Below are positions 1 to 9,849 of a stretch of 64,000 nucleotides of DNA, piece by piece. The notes below the pieces were generated by a model that had not been told where the DNA came from, made no database searches, and saw only the letters and a list, made by a program, of their open reading frames with translations. Where the stretch lies: positions 1,206,001 through 1,270,000 of the forward strand of contig CM035321.1 of NCBI GenBank assembly GCA_000497125.2. Direction: 5' to 3'. This DNA is from Spironucleus salmonicida. Taxonomy: Eukaryota > Fornicata > Diplomonadida > Hexamitidae. The first letter of the stretch is position 1. The number at the start of each line of letters is the position of its first letter. A program made the translations under genes and the position numbers.

Positions 1-1
1 T

Positions 2-1102
2 AAATAGATTAAAGAACAGTTATAATAAGAACTTTAGCAGACAAATCAAGAAAATAAGGAGAACGTAGATTAGCATCTTAATATAAAAATTGCTAATATA
101 ACACCAACATAAAATGGAATTGAAACTTAATTTCAGATTGAATTTGAAAGTTCTTTAAATGTTACAAATCTTACAATTTAATTATCTGCTTTTAATTAAA
201 ATTTTACAACCAGTTTTGATAATAAGGGCTCAATATTTTAAATTGATGAAGTACGTTCTTTTAAAAAGATAAATACAATATGTACTATTACATTCCCGTT
301 AAATTTCTTTGTCTCTTATCAAGAAATTGGATTTTTAGCCTGCTCAGAGTATAATTTTTAGAGTTTAAGAACTTCAGTTTTTGTTCCATTATCATTATTA
401 TCATATAATGTCTTTGGACCTATTCCAACACAATAGTTTGCATATAAAATAGATTTATAATTTGAAATTCCATTCTAATCACTAAAGCACTTTTTAGCTC
501 AAAAATCATTCCCTGAGGAAATATTAAACGAATTGGAAACTAAAAGCTTAGGTATAAAGAATTTAGATGGATCAATTGCTTAAATATCACAATTAAACAA
601 TTCTACTCTCCAAGTATCTTCAAACAATATAGAGTAAATATTTCCAGGACTTGATTTTCTTCTTAGTTATGAATTAAATTATTTGTTTAACTTCGATAAA
701 TCTATAATAATTACAGCTATAAGTAATTTGAAAAACTAATCTAAAACATAAAATGTAGTTAAAATTGAAGATGTTTTAGCTTAAATATTATAAAAATTTG
801 GAGCAGAAAATGAAAAAGTTTCTACAAATTTGAATGGAGTATATAGCGAAAGGGAAAACTTTGGTGAAAATATTGAAGTTATAACCGATTATATAGAAGG
901 TCTATGTAGTAGAATTACTAGTGGAGATAATTCTGGAAAAATAGAAATAGAAAGACTGCGTGGCGTGGCATGTTTATTATGTTGTCTAAAGTATAAATAG
1001 GTTGATGTAATTAGCTAGGAGCGAAAAATTAAAACTGGATTTGGGGATAAAGAAGGCTTTGAAGGTATTTTTGGAACTAAACTTGAAAATTTTTTAGACT
1101 GA
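2..1102 (+). CDS. C-terminal part of an unknown protein (5' end outside window)
   Basis: The frame is open from the first bases of the window to a TGA at 1100, about 366 codons, provided TAA and TAG are read as Gln; that length without TGA in AT-rich DNA supports a real gene. No start is visible, so the gene begins upstream. The first half alternates short hydrophobic and polar stretches, as in a beta-rich appendage or adaptor domain, and the second half is more acidic and helical. I do not recognise the family; a vesicle-coat or adaptor appendage is only a guess. No membrane segment is seen. Confidence 0.75.
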
Positions 1103-1207
1103 TTGGAAATTTTCATAATTTACATATTAATATAACAGTAAGTAAAAGTCTAATATATGAAATTATATATATGAGCCATTTTTATATGATTACTGAAAAA
1201 TTTAATT

Positions 1208-1621
1208 TCACTTAATAAAAATTCTTGCTAATGGAGATTAGTTGGGCTAACTTTAAGAATTTTCATTTCTTATAACAAAGTCATTTTAGTTTAAAAAATC
1301 ATTTATTTTAAGTACGGTAGGTTCAAATGTAGGAGTATTTGTAGAATTCTTTTGAGATATTGCCTCTTCACAATAGGAGAACGAGCAATCTATATCACTT
1401 AGTATAGGTTTAAATTTTGTAGTATATGTATTTTCATTTATCGAAAAATTACTAGTGTTCTAAAATAAATTTGACTTAACTTTTTATTCCATTATCACTA
1501 AATGAAATGAATAAGTAGAGAGAAATTTAGTGTATATATCATCATTTTTTAATAATATCTATAAATTATGCTTAATGGCTGCTATTGGCAGTAAATCTGC
1601 TGCTTTAATGTAATGATTCAT
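1208..1621 (-). CDS. Small hypothetical protein, 137 aa
   Basis: Starts at an ATG in an A-rich context and ends at AAG-TGA, giving an AGTGA stop context. It converges with the partial gene to its left, 105 bp away. The N-terminal 45 residues look helical, the rest is polar and rich in Asn, Ser and Gln. Several in-frame TAG/TAA codons occur. No family was recognised, and no signal peptide or membrane helix is seen. Confidence 0.6.
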
Positions 1622-2011
1622 TTTATAATAATATTTGTAAAACTCTAATCTATTTTTATATGTATTTATAAAGAACTAATTATTTCTATTTTTAACATTT
1701 TAATTCCTTTATAATTATTTCTATAAATAATAAAGTTATATGATTTGTCATTTTATACACAAGTTCTCTAATATTTTCATAAATATGTACTACATGAAAT
1801 TTTTATGAGAATGGTTTGGTTAGTAAATAAAAATAGGAGTGAATAGTAGGATTAAATTTTTCTGTTTTTGGATAACAAGTTAAAATTAAATATCTATTTT
1901 AATCGATAGAACAAACTTTCTAAAGTAAAACTTATTTTTGAGAGTGGGTAAGTAAATATAAATACTATACTTTGCCTATACAGTCCCCAAAATTTTACAA
2001 AGCTACTTATT
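1622..2011. other. Intergenic, AT-rich
   Basis: I see no coding pattern here. AT-rich sequence runs up to position 2011 and then changes abruptly to the GC-rich inverted arm. Confidence 0.5.
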
Positions 2012-2166
2012 AGTACAATTCCGGAGATGTTCATACTCTGAGCGCAGGTCCGGGAGTTTTGCAGGTGTTGGGCGGCGGTGTTACTATTTTGCGCCCAATA
2101 TATACTTTCGCGAATACCGCCGTATATACCTCTGTATGCGGTATTCCACTTCCCTAATTATTCAAA

Positions 2167-2553
2167 ATGCAGTCGGCCCAGTTCGTCGCATACTAGGCCC
2201 GGCCCCAAAACCAAGTGCAGTGCAACTGCAACGTCTTCTACCTCTGCGACACCAGCGGTGCATGCGTGCTCAGGCGCGACCTGGCACTGGGCCTGGCCGC
2301 CGGCGGTGCTGTGCTGGTCCTGGGCGTGGGCGCGTGCTGCGTCGTCTTCTGCCTGAACCGCAGGCACCGCGCGCCGAAGCAGCCCGAGCACGTCCCCCAG
2401 GAGCGGGTGCTCCAGGCGCAGTCCGGTATCGTCCGCCTGGGCCGGTCCCTCCCCGCAGCGCCCCGAGCCGGCCACGCTCCCAGCCTCACGGGGTCCGCGA
2501 GCGTGGAGGTGTTCGGACAGAGCCTGCCGCGGGGCAAGGTATTCATAATCTGA
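2167..2553 (+). CDS. Small single-pass membrane protein resembling the anchor end of a cysteine-rich surface protein (arm copy 1)
   Basis: 128 residues from ATG at 2167 to TGA at 2551; codon 10 is TAG, so the alternative code applies here too. The short N-terminal part carries a small cysteine cluster (CNC, then two more Cys), followed by a hydrophobic helix at about residues 40-64 rich in Gly, Ala, Leu and Val, a basic NRRHR stop-transfer and a cytoplasmic tail of about 60 residues. The order Cys cluster, helix, basic residues, tail is that of the C-terminus of high-cysteine membrane proteins such as the one at 62236. There is no signal peptide or ectodomain, so it may be a truncated derivative or an independent small gene. 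The next gene starts 20 bp downstream. A copy lies at 14751-15137. Confidence 0.65.
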
Positions 2554-2573
2554 GGCGGCACCACTCCACCGCA

Positions 2574-2867
2574 ATGCGCGACCAGTTCTCCACGGCCAAG
2601 TCCTACGCCTGCAACACCGCCATCTCCCGCCACTACCGCAGGCGCCCCCTGCCGCCGCCCGAGGTGCAGGCCTTCAGCGGCCACCGCCCCGCGCCCTCCT
2701 TCGACCGCCAGACGGACCGCTCCTTCCACGTGTGCTTCGTCCCGCACCGCGGCATGGGGCGCCAGCTGCAGTGCGCCTGGGGCCAGACGGAGCCCTTCCG
2801 GCCCTTCACGCAGGACGCGCGTCACCGCGGCGGCTTCCTGGGCGAGGGCTTCGAGTTTGTCGAGTGA
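2574..2867 (+). CDS. Hypothetical protein, 97 aa (arm copy 1)
   Basis: ATG at 2574 to TGA at 2865, only 20 bp after the preceding stop and in the same direction. The protein is basic, rich in Arg, His and Phe, with no membrane helix. The last codons are GAG-TGA followed by G, the same ending as three other genes of the arm. A longer frame is open upstream of the ATG, but it overlaps the preceding gene and is taken as a GC-rich shadow. The copy in the other arm differs by a Ser/Gly change in a FSGH motif. Family unknown. Confidence 0.55.
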   Translation: MRDQFSTAKSYACNTAISRHYRRRPLPPPEVQAFSGHRPAPSFDRQTDRSFHVCFVPHRGMGRQLQCAWGQTEPFRPFTQDARHRGGFLGEGFEFVE

Positions 2868-2925
2868 GGTTGACTGTGTCGCGTAAATACCCCGCGTGGT
2901 ACTCCGAGTGAGCCAAGAACGTCCC

Positions 2926-3885
2926 TCACTCGCACGCGCGGTCCAGCTCGGGGCCGCCCCACTCCTGCCGCACGCGCAGCACGCGCCCCGCGTTCCTGGC
3001 GTAGAAGCCCTCCACCTCGAGGCCCCGGGCGCGCAGCTCGGCGCAGTTGGCCTCCAGGCGGGCGCGGTCGCGCACCAGGTCCAGCAGCACCTGCACGAGG
3101 GCGGGCGGGGCGCTGGCGCTGAAGCAGTACCCGAGGCCGCCGTAGCGCTGGTTCTCCACCAGCAGGCGGCTGCCGCACACGAAGCCGCACGAGACCCCGT
3201 ACGCCGCGTGGAAGCAGCCCGCCACGAGGTCGAAGTTCCCCAGCTCCGGCTGCAGCGGCGCCATCAGGTTGTTCAGCAGCACGCGCACCCCCAGCGCCGC
3301 CCCCACGCGCTTCGCGAGCAGCAGGTCCGCGGGCACCGGGAAGCCCGCCTCGAAGCGGTGCGAGTCCACCGCCAGGAAGGGGCGCGCGCCGGCCAGCTTG
3401 CAGCGCAGGGCCGCCATCTCCGCGGCGAAGGCCTCCGGCGCGAGCGCCCCGAGCCCGGACAGGTCCAGGCCCACCGCGCGCTGGGTCTCGGCGCAGCGGG
3501 CGAGGTTGGGGGAGCTGCCGGGCTGCAGCAGCACGGTGTCGCAGCCGCACGCCCCGAGCGCGCTCTGCACGGCGGTGCTGGAGCAGCTGTAGAGCACGCA
3601 GGGCAGCCCGTGGAGCCGCTCCAGCGCCATCTCGAGCTGCACGTGCGCGGCGAAGGTGCCCAGGAAGCCGCGCGGCCCGCAGGACCCGAGCGAGTAGTGG
3701 CGCAGGTAGCACGCGAGGCGGTCCAGGGTCTGCTGGCGGAGGCCCGCGGGTTCCAGGAACGCGTCCGGGGCGGCGCTCTCGGGGGGCTGCACGGGGTCCG
3801 CGGAGTCGGGCTGGCGCAGCTGGCGGCGCACGGACTGCGATACCGCGAGGAGCGCGAGCGAGGCGATGGCGAGGGGCCTGAGCAT
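2926..3885 (-). CDS. LCB1: LCB1-like serine palmitoyltransferase subunit, short form (arm copy 1)
   Basis: 319 residues. Serine palmitoyltransferase condenses serine with palmitoyl-CoA, the first step of sphingolipid synthesis at the ER; LCB1 is the non-catalytic subunit paired with LCB2. An N-terminal hydrophobic stretch (residues 4-16) fits an ER anchor. Residues 68-78 (SCGPRGFLGTF) and 252-261 (GYCFSASAPP) match hallmark LCB1 motifs, and the region between them follows the alpha-oxoamine synthase fold. No PLP lysine motif is seen, as expected for LCB1. The protein is much shorter than the usual ~470 residues: most of the C-terminal domain is missing, although the ORF ends cleanly at GAG-TGA. 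The 73-residue gene ends 30 bp upstream. The other copy is at 13419-14378 and differs at residues 2 and 143. I am fairly sure of the family, less of activity. Confidence 0.85.
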   Translation of the reverse strand: MLRPLAIASLALLAVSQSVRRQLRQPDSADPVQPPESAAPDAFLEPAGLRQQTLDRLACYLRHYSLGSCGPRGFLGTFAAHVQLEMALERLHGLPCVLYSCSSTAVQSALGACGCDTVLLQPGSSPNLARCAETQRAVGLDLSGLGALAPEAFAAEMAALRCKLAGARPFLAVDSHRFEAGFPVPADLLLAKRVGAALGVRVLLNNLMAPLQPELGNFDLVAGCFHAAYGVSCGFVCGSRLLVENQRYGGLGYCFSASAPPALVQVLLDLVRDRARLEANCAELRARGLEVEGFYARNAGRVLRVRQEWGGPELDRACE

Positions 3886-3915
3886 TTGTGGCCGCGTAGG
3901 GTGTAGGGCAACCGC

Positions 3916-4137
3916 TCACTCGCTCCCGGACAGCGCCGCCTCGCGCCCGCGCAGCACCTGCTGGTAGCGCGTGGCCAGCGCCACCTCCGCCCGCGCCGCC
4001 GTCGCGTTGAAGGCCGCCACGAGCTGGTCCTGGCGGCGCGCGAGGTCCGGGGGCAGCAGCACCGGCACGGGGGCGCCCAGGGCGAGGTGTGCCAGCTGCT
4101 GCCTAGCCTCCAGAAGCGACTGCTGCAGGACGTTCAT
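3916..4137 (-). CDS. Short helical protein, 73 aa (arm copy 1)
   Basis: Sits between the coiled-coil gene (stop 15 bp upstream) and the LCB1-like gene (start 30 bp downstream), all on the minus strand. Alternating Gln/Leu/Ala/Arg heptads suggest two helices around a proline-rich turn (VPVLLPPDL). It ends in GSE-stop with the GAGTGAG context. No family was recognised. The tight packing suggests a real gene or possibly a cotranscribed unit with its neighbours. Confidence 0.55.
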   Translation of the reverse strand: MNVLQQSLLEARQQLAHLALGAPVPVLLPPDLARRQDQLVAAFNATAARAEVALATRYQQVLRGREAALSGSE

Positions 4138-4152
4138 TGTGGAGCGGAAACC

Positions 4153-7100
4153 TCACTCGACCAGCAGGTCATACAGGAACTCGACGAACGGCTGGCGGGA
4201 CCCGCGGAGGCGCACGTTCGCGCCGTCGAGCTCCACCTCGACGCGCTGCAGGTTCACCTCGAAGACGAAGCCGCCCAGCTTGATGATTTTCAGACCCGGC
4301 ACCGCGCAGTCGCGCTTCCCGAGCTCTTTCAGCAGCGAGCTCGCCTCCCGCCGGACCGCCTGGTCCACGTGCTGGAACTCGTCGAAATTCACGAATGCAA
4401 GGCGCCTGACGTCCCCGGACAGGCTCAGCGGCTCCTCCTGCTGCGTGAACAGGCGCTTCAGCTGGGCCGCGATTTCGGAGTGCAGCTCCGCCATACCGTC
4501 GCGGAGCTGCTATTGTTCGGCGGATACGGTTTCGTAGTTCGCCTGCAGCCCCTCCCGCTCCTTTTCGAGGCTCACAATCGCCTGCGAAATCGCAGTTTCC
4601 AGCCGGTTAGAGCTCTTCGAAATCTCACTCCGGAAGCCGCCCGTGATCGTAATGGCCGTGTCCGCGGTTTGCTGAATCGCGTCCACCTGGCTTCCGATTT
4701 CGGAGATCTAGCCCTTAAATTTGGCGTAGATCTGCTCGTTCGCTTCGCGCTGCTGCTCCGTTCTCCTGATAAAGTCATAGATTTGGTCCGCCAGCTGGAG
4801 CTTCATAACGCCGAAATCGTCCATAATTTGGCTAAATCCAGAGCCATAGCCACTCATAATGGCAGTGAAATGCTGCAAATTGGCGCCGTTGATAGCCTTC
4901 ACCTCCTTGCGGACGTCCTCATTGAATTTTAGGACTTCAGTGCTCACGGTTTCAAAATTGTTGTCTATTTCACTGCGGAAACGGGCCAATTCCCCCTATT
5001 GGAGCTCATTCAGAGTACTGCTCTGGCGCATAAAAGTGTCCATTTATTATTCGATTTTAATGTTGTTTTCAGTGTTAAATTCTTCGAACTTTTGCAGAAG
5101 GAATTCTGCTGAATCACGTTGATTTTGTACTGATTTATGGTATTGAGTAATAAGTTGCGTATTTGCATCAGTTTTCAATGTTAACTGGCTCATATGAGAT
5201 TGGAATTTATTTGACATCAATTGCTTTTGTTCTAATAGCTGTTAGTTGAATAAATTTTGAACTGACTCAAACTAGGTGTTTAAATCAGCTCTAAATCTGC
5301 TAATAAGCTCTGAGTAAGTTTCAAATACACTCAATGCATCTTATTTTAACTGGAATTAAAGTTTTTCGTTAGTTTAGGCTTTCGCTTCACAAGATCCTTT
5401 CATAACTGAAAGTTGATGTTCTAAGCTTGAAGTTTGACTGAATACTACAGATACTCGCTATTCAAATTTCTAATCTAACTCTATTGCTTATAACGTATTA
5501 TTATTATGAACTTATGTGAATTAGTGTCCAAACTCTTAGAATTTATCTTGGACGTGACCAGTTAATACATCTAATTTGCCATTAAATTCTACAACATTGT
5601 CAAACGCATATTTCATTGTCTAACTTAATTACTCTGCATTTTATTGTTAAATTGATTTAACTGCATCAGACAATAAGCTTGCCACTAAATGCCTTTTTAG
5701 ATGTTCGGTATCAGCTCTTATTGTAGCTAGTGGATTTTATATCACAGACACTGTGAAGTCTGTTTAAACATAGGTTTTAAAATCGCCAAACTAAGTTCCA
5801 AGTAGATCAATCTTAGTTTATGATGATCTTAATGATTATTAAAATTTTTATATTTGCTATTATATAGAATAGTTGGAATGACTTTCTTCATATTGTTAAA
5901 CTAATGATGCAAACTAAATTTGTTGATCTAAAGAATTTTATTTTTGAAGTTAGAACTATTGTTCTGCATCTTTAAACATTCGTGTTATTCGTTCAAAGGA
6001 TTTATCTGATGTTCTTAATACTAAACTAATTTCGTTTTAGAATGTATCTATGAAAGATTATTATTATTACAACTTTTCTGCTAACGGTGAAATTGTCGAT
6101 ATCTGTATATTGTTATGCTCTATCTTTGAGTCAATAAGCTTTGTAAATGTTTTTTCGATGATATCTGGAACAGATCTTTTGAAAGCTTTCACAGATGAAA
6201 TTTAATCCTAAATAATAGTATCAAGCTTATTAATATGGTTATCAATAGTATTGAATTATTTATTATTTTCAATTATAATTTATGATATGCTATCGGGTAT
6301 CTATTCGAATTCTTCTTATTTAACATAACATACTTTAGAGGATAATTAGTTTAATTAAGCATAAATAGAATCTAGAAGGGTATCTTTAACTAGCCGTTCG
6401 CTTACTGACTCCTTTGCCACAATCATCAATTAAGAAAACTCATGCTTCTGATTATGATGTGACTCTACTATATTATGATAGAAAGTTTCATTCTCAGTAC
6501 GTGTCATATTTGCAGATGATTCAATTTTATCTAAAATCTAACTCTACATATCCGGTAATATTTACTTAACCATTTACATATTCTTTTTTATTAATTACTA
6601 AAGTATTTTCATTATTGCATCAGTCGACTCATCTACTGATGTCTCTATTTCTTATGCATAAGTAGCATATTGTAATTTTGATTATTGTTATGCCTTATCA
6701 AAAAGTTTAAATAACTCTTTCCTTTATCTACTGCATTCCTCTACTACATCAATATATGGTTACAAATGTTAATTTTCTGGTACTAAAAACTTTTGAAATT
6801 AATTATAAAGCATAGAAACCTACTACTAAAGGTTACCTAAATCTTTCTCAACTACATCATCTACTCCAATTTAAGGTCTTGTACTGCTAATTAATTAACG
6901 ATTTATTTCCGAATAATTTTTAGACATATGTAAATTTACACTTTCAACTTAGCATTAACAGGCTTGCAACGCTGCTTTATATTTTGCAAATTCTGATTAA
7001 ATTAAGCCTTATGAATTTTAAAGAATTAGCTTTGTCGAGTTGTTATCTGATATTATACTTTCGTAACTATCTCGTAATTGTATAAATTATTGCCCTATTG

Positions 7101-9027
7101 TAGAGACTTCATGCAGTGTACTTTCTTAATAAATCTTCTGCTTCAAACTCAATTGTTCTATTTAATCCTAAAAAACGCTAATTTGATTATCGTAGATGTC
7201 AGAAAGCGATTTAATGACCTCGCTGCTGCACTAAACCTTAAAATCATCAAAAAGCAGCTAATCGTCCATCTTCACTTTATTCACGCTAGTTTTCGCCCGC
7301 TCTTCCTCCAACAAGTCAATCATGTCAATTTTCAAGCTCTTAGCTTGACTATGCAGCTAATTGAGAATGTTGATTTTTGTAGTGTTTATATCACTTACTT
7401 ATTTAGACAATTAATCGTCCACTGTCGCCCTCTAATCCTTCAAATCAAGCGAAACCTACTGCATCTGCTGACTCAAATTGCGTAATTATTCTTCTACTTT
7501 GATCTGGTACTCATTGAGAATCTGCTTGCCTTTAAACTCGCTATTCTGCGAATCCAGGTCGTACTTTTAGCTCATTTTTGCGGTCTGGACTTGGATTTGC
7601 TCTACGATTTTGCTGTTCTCGGAGACCAAATTCTGGAGCTCCTGCTGCCTGATTTGCTAGAACTGGAACTGCTGCTGAATCTACGATTTCACCTCTGCCT
7701 CGTTGTGCTCCTAGTTTTGCACTAGCTGCGCTACAAACTGCGATTTGACGCTATTCAGCCCGTTCAGTTGCCCTACTTAGATCTCCTTCAGTTTCTGTTC
7801 GTTTTGGAGCACAAAAGCGTTGAAATTGTCGATTTTGGTCGAAAACTGGCCCGTAATTTCCGCGCTCTTCTCCTCTGCTTTTGCGATGAATTTTTCGAAT
7901 TCCTGACCGATCAGGCTCGATTTGAAGAATGTGACGTCGTTAAAAGCAGAATTTACGTTTAATTGGACCATCTCATCAATATCGCTGATCTGGGCCTTAA
8001 ATTGGCTGATCTGTGGCTCGTTCACGTTCTGCCAGCTGAGTACCTCCTGCAACTTGCCCAAAATCTCCAAATTCTGGGCTTCGAGGCTCGCAATTCGCGC
8101 ACTTTAGCTGTCGCCGACGACAGAAACGCGGCCGTGCAGCTCCTCTAGCTTCGCACTGAGGCCCAAAACGGGCTCGCGTACGCTGTCGAAGCGCAGATTC
8201 AGGTTCTGGAAATCGCGCCGCATCTCGATTTGGGCCTGGCTGAAGCCGTTCAAACTAGCGTTTTGGTTAGTGATTTGGTCGTTGATTTTCGCTTAATTCT
8301 CCTTGATCAGGACCTGTGCGTTTTCGACAATTTTGTCTAGCTTCGCGAACTGCTGGTGCACGGTGAGTTCGTTGACCTGGATCTTCTGGTTCTGGGAGAG
8401 CAGAATGTCGCCCGTTTTGCTTGCGTTGCTGTCGATTTTTTGCTGTATTTGAGCCTAGAAAAGGGTATTTTCTAGCTAGTGATTTTAAACGATTTTGTAT
8501 TGTGTTTAGAGCTCAGTAAACTAGGTTTATACTTATGAAGATTCGTTTTAAATTATATTTTTTACTTCTTTTAGAGTTTGTTTCAAAGTATCTTTTGAGT
8601 CGATTAATTGGAGAAGCTTATCGTTAAAAATGCTAATTTACTATTCAATGTAATTTTGGATTATATCTTGTTGGTTCTAGTTGTTTAGTTCGAACTGAAT
8701 GTCTATTCTGTCTTGAGTTTCGTCTTTAAACTAGGTAAATGCTTAAAAGGACTATGATAGCTACTATTTTCCAGTTTAGATTTCAGTTTAAAGCAAATTA
8801 TTTTATTTTAGCTATTCTTATCTTAAATGTGTAATGTTTTGGGTGAATTCATCAGATTTGTTCGTGAGTAATTCAATTTTTTTATTTAGTTTCTACTCTG
8901 ACAGCTAAATTTATGACAAGGTCATATTATGGTCAGAAATTGGTACCTATACCATGTCCTTAAATTCTTATAAAGCTGAGTAAAACTCTTGCTAAAGTGA
9001 CAAAACCATTGTTTCTAAGGTAGTCAT
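4153..9027 (-). CDS. Giant coiled-coil protein, 1,624 aa
   Basis: A single frame from ATG (9025-9027) to TGA (4153-4155), open only if TAA/TAG are Gln; spot checks of many lines found no in-frame TGA. Nearly the whole protein is long helix with heptad patterns, rich in Gln, Leu, Glu, Phe and Asp, with no signal peptide and no membrane segment. The last ~110 residues form a more compact basic/acidic domain ending FLYDLLVE. A cytoskeletal or basal-body role would fit such proteins but is inference. Composition is patchy: roughly 4153-5000 and 7250-8450 are GC-rich with CAG/CAA for Gln, while 5050-7200 and 8460-9027 are AT-rich with many TAA/TAG. Its last 29 bases lie inside the left repeat arm and reappear at 13123-13151. 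Confidence 0.85.
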
Positions 9028-9849
9028 TATTGGAGCGGTAATTAGAATTTATTATTTAGGGTAACCATAATATAATAAAATATTTTTCACATTGTTAAAG
9101 TCGGTAATAATTATATATAACTCTGATCTAAATAATTCACTGAAAATTTTCATGTCGCTATAAAAATATGTCATAAATTTGCATAAATTGCTCTGCAACA
9201 ATGTAATTGATATTAAAGTAACCTAAGTGTTGTTCAATATTCCTTAACAAACCAGCAATGTCTGTATTATTGCTAACAAAATTTTATAAAGTAGCACTGT
9301 TAAGAAAATAAACAGAATGACTTTTTTTAAGACTTTTTTATGCGCGTTTTACAGATTTTGGGGTGAACTAAATTATTGGTATAACTATTAGTGACGCATT
9401 ATCTGGAATCGATGTACCAATACGTTTTCGTGAGTACGGAATATCTTTTCCATTTGCAAGAACTCTAATTTACTAAGATTCGAGTTTTATTTATAGCGAA
9501 AGTTATTTAAATAGTGCAGCTATTGTTGTTTTCTTCTCAAATTAAAGAGTTTAATCTTTATAATGTAAGTTAATCATTTATGAAGTGAGCTGTATTATAT
9601 AATTATTATATATAATAATAAAATTTAGTTTGTTTGTTTATCTTATTATTCAAATAATATAATTATTAAACCTGAATATATTCAAACTCTACTTGATCAT
9701 AATTTCAAACAATCAATAAATATATGATAATAACCTTGAATCTTATCTTTCCAGCTGTATTAAACAAAGTTTACTCTTTTATGCAAATTTTATATTTTAT
9801 TAGATAAATATTATTATATAGAATTAATAATAAGCACGTACATAAATCA
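9028..9849. other. Divergent intergenic region, AT-rich
   Basis: It separates the starts of the coiled-coil gene (minus) and the 680-residue gene (plus), so it should hold both promoters. I see runs of TATA-like sequence (around 9595-9625) but no defined motif and no coding frame. Confidence 0.5.

Larger units (their letters stand above)
2012..4181 (+). repeat. Left arm of a 2,170-bp GC-rich inverted repeat
   Basis: The reverse complement of this stretch recurs at 13123-15292. Position x here pairs with 17304 minus x there, and the two arms are the same length with no indel seen. I noted at least seven single-base differences (for example at 2057, and changes giving L2F and S143A in the LCB1-like protein), so identity is above about 99%. 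Base composition jumps from strongly AT-rich outside to strongly GC-rich inside. The inner edge lies inside the last codons of the coiled-coil gene (4153-9027); the outer edge lies 155 bp before the 128-residue gene. No transposase, target-site duplication or short terminal repeat is visible. Confidence 0.95.

Noticed and set aside
2012-4181. Bacterial contamination or recent bacterial insertion as the source of the GC-rich arm
   Set aside because: The inner edge lies inside a eukaryotic-code gene, the arm genes use a sense TAG, LCB1 is a eukaryotic ER subunit, and the same GC patches recur inside ordinary genes of the window.
2136-4937. Long overlapping frames on both strands of the GC-rich arms (243, 365, 336, 212 codons and more)
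   Set aside because: High GC gives few stops in every frame. The frames kept have homology (LCB1), short regular gaps, or a membrane-helix design; the others are antisense or shifted shadows of these and are low-complexity Arg/Ala/Pro/Gly.
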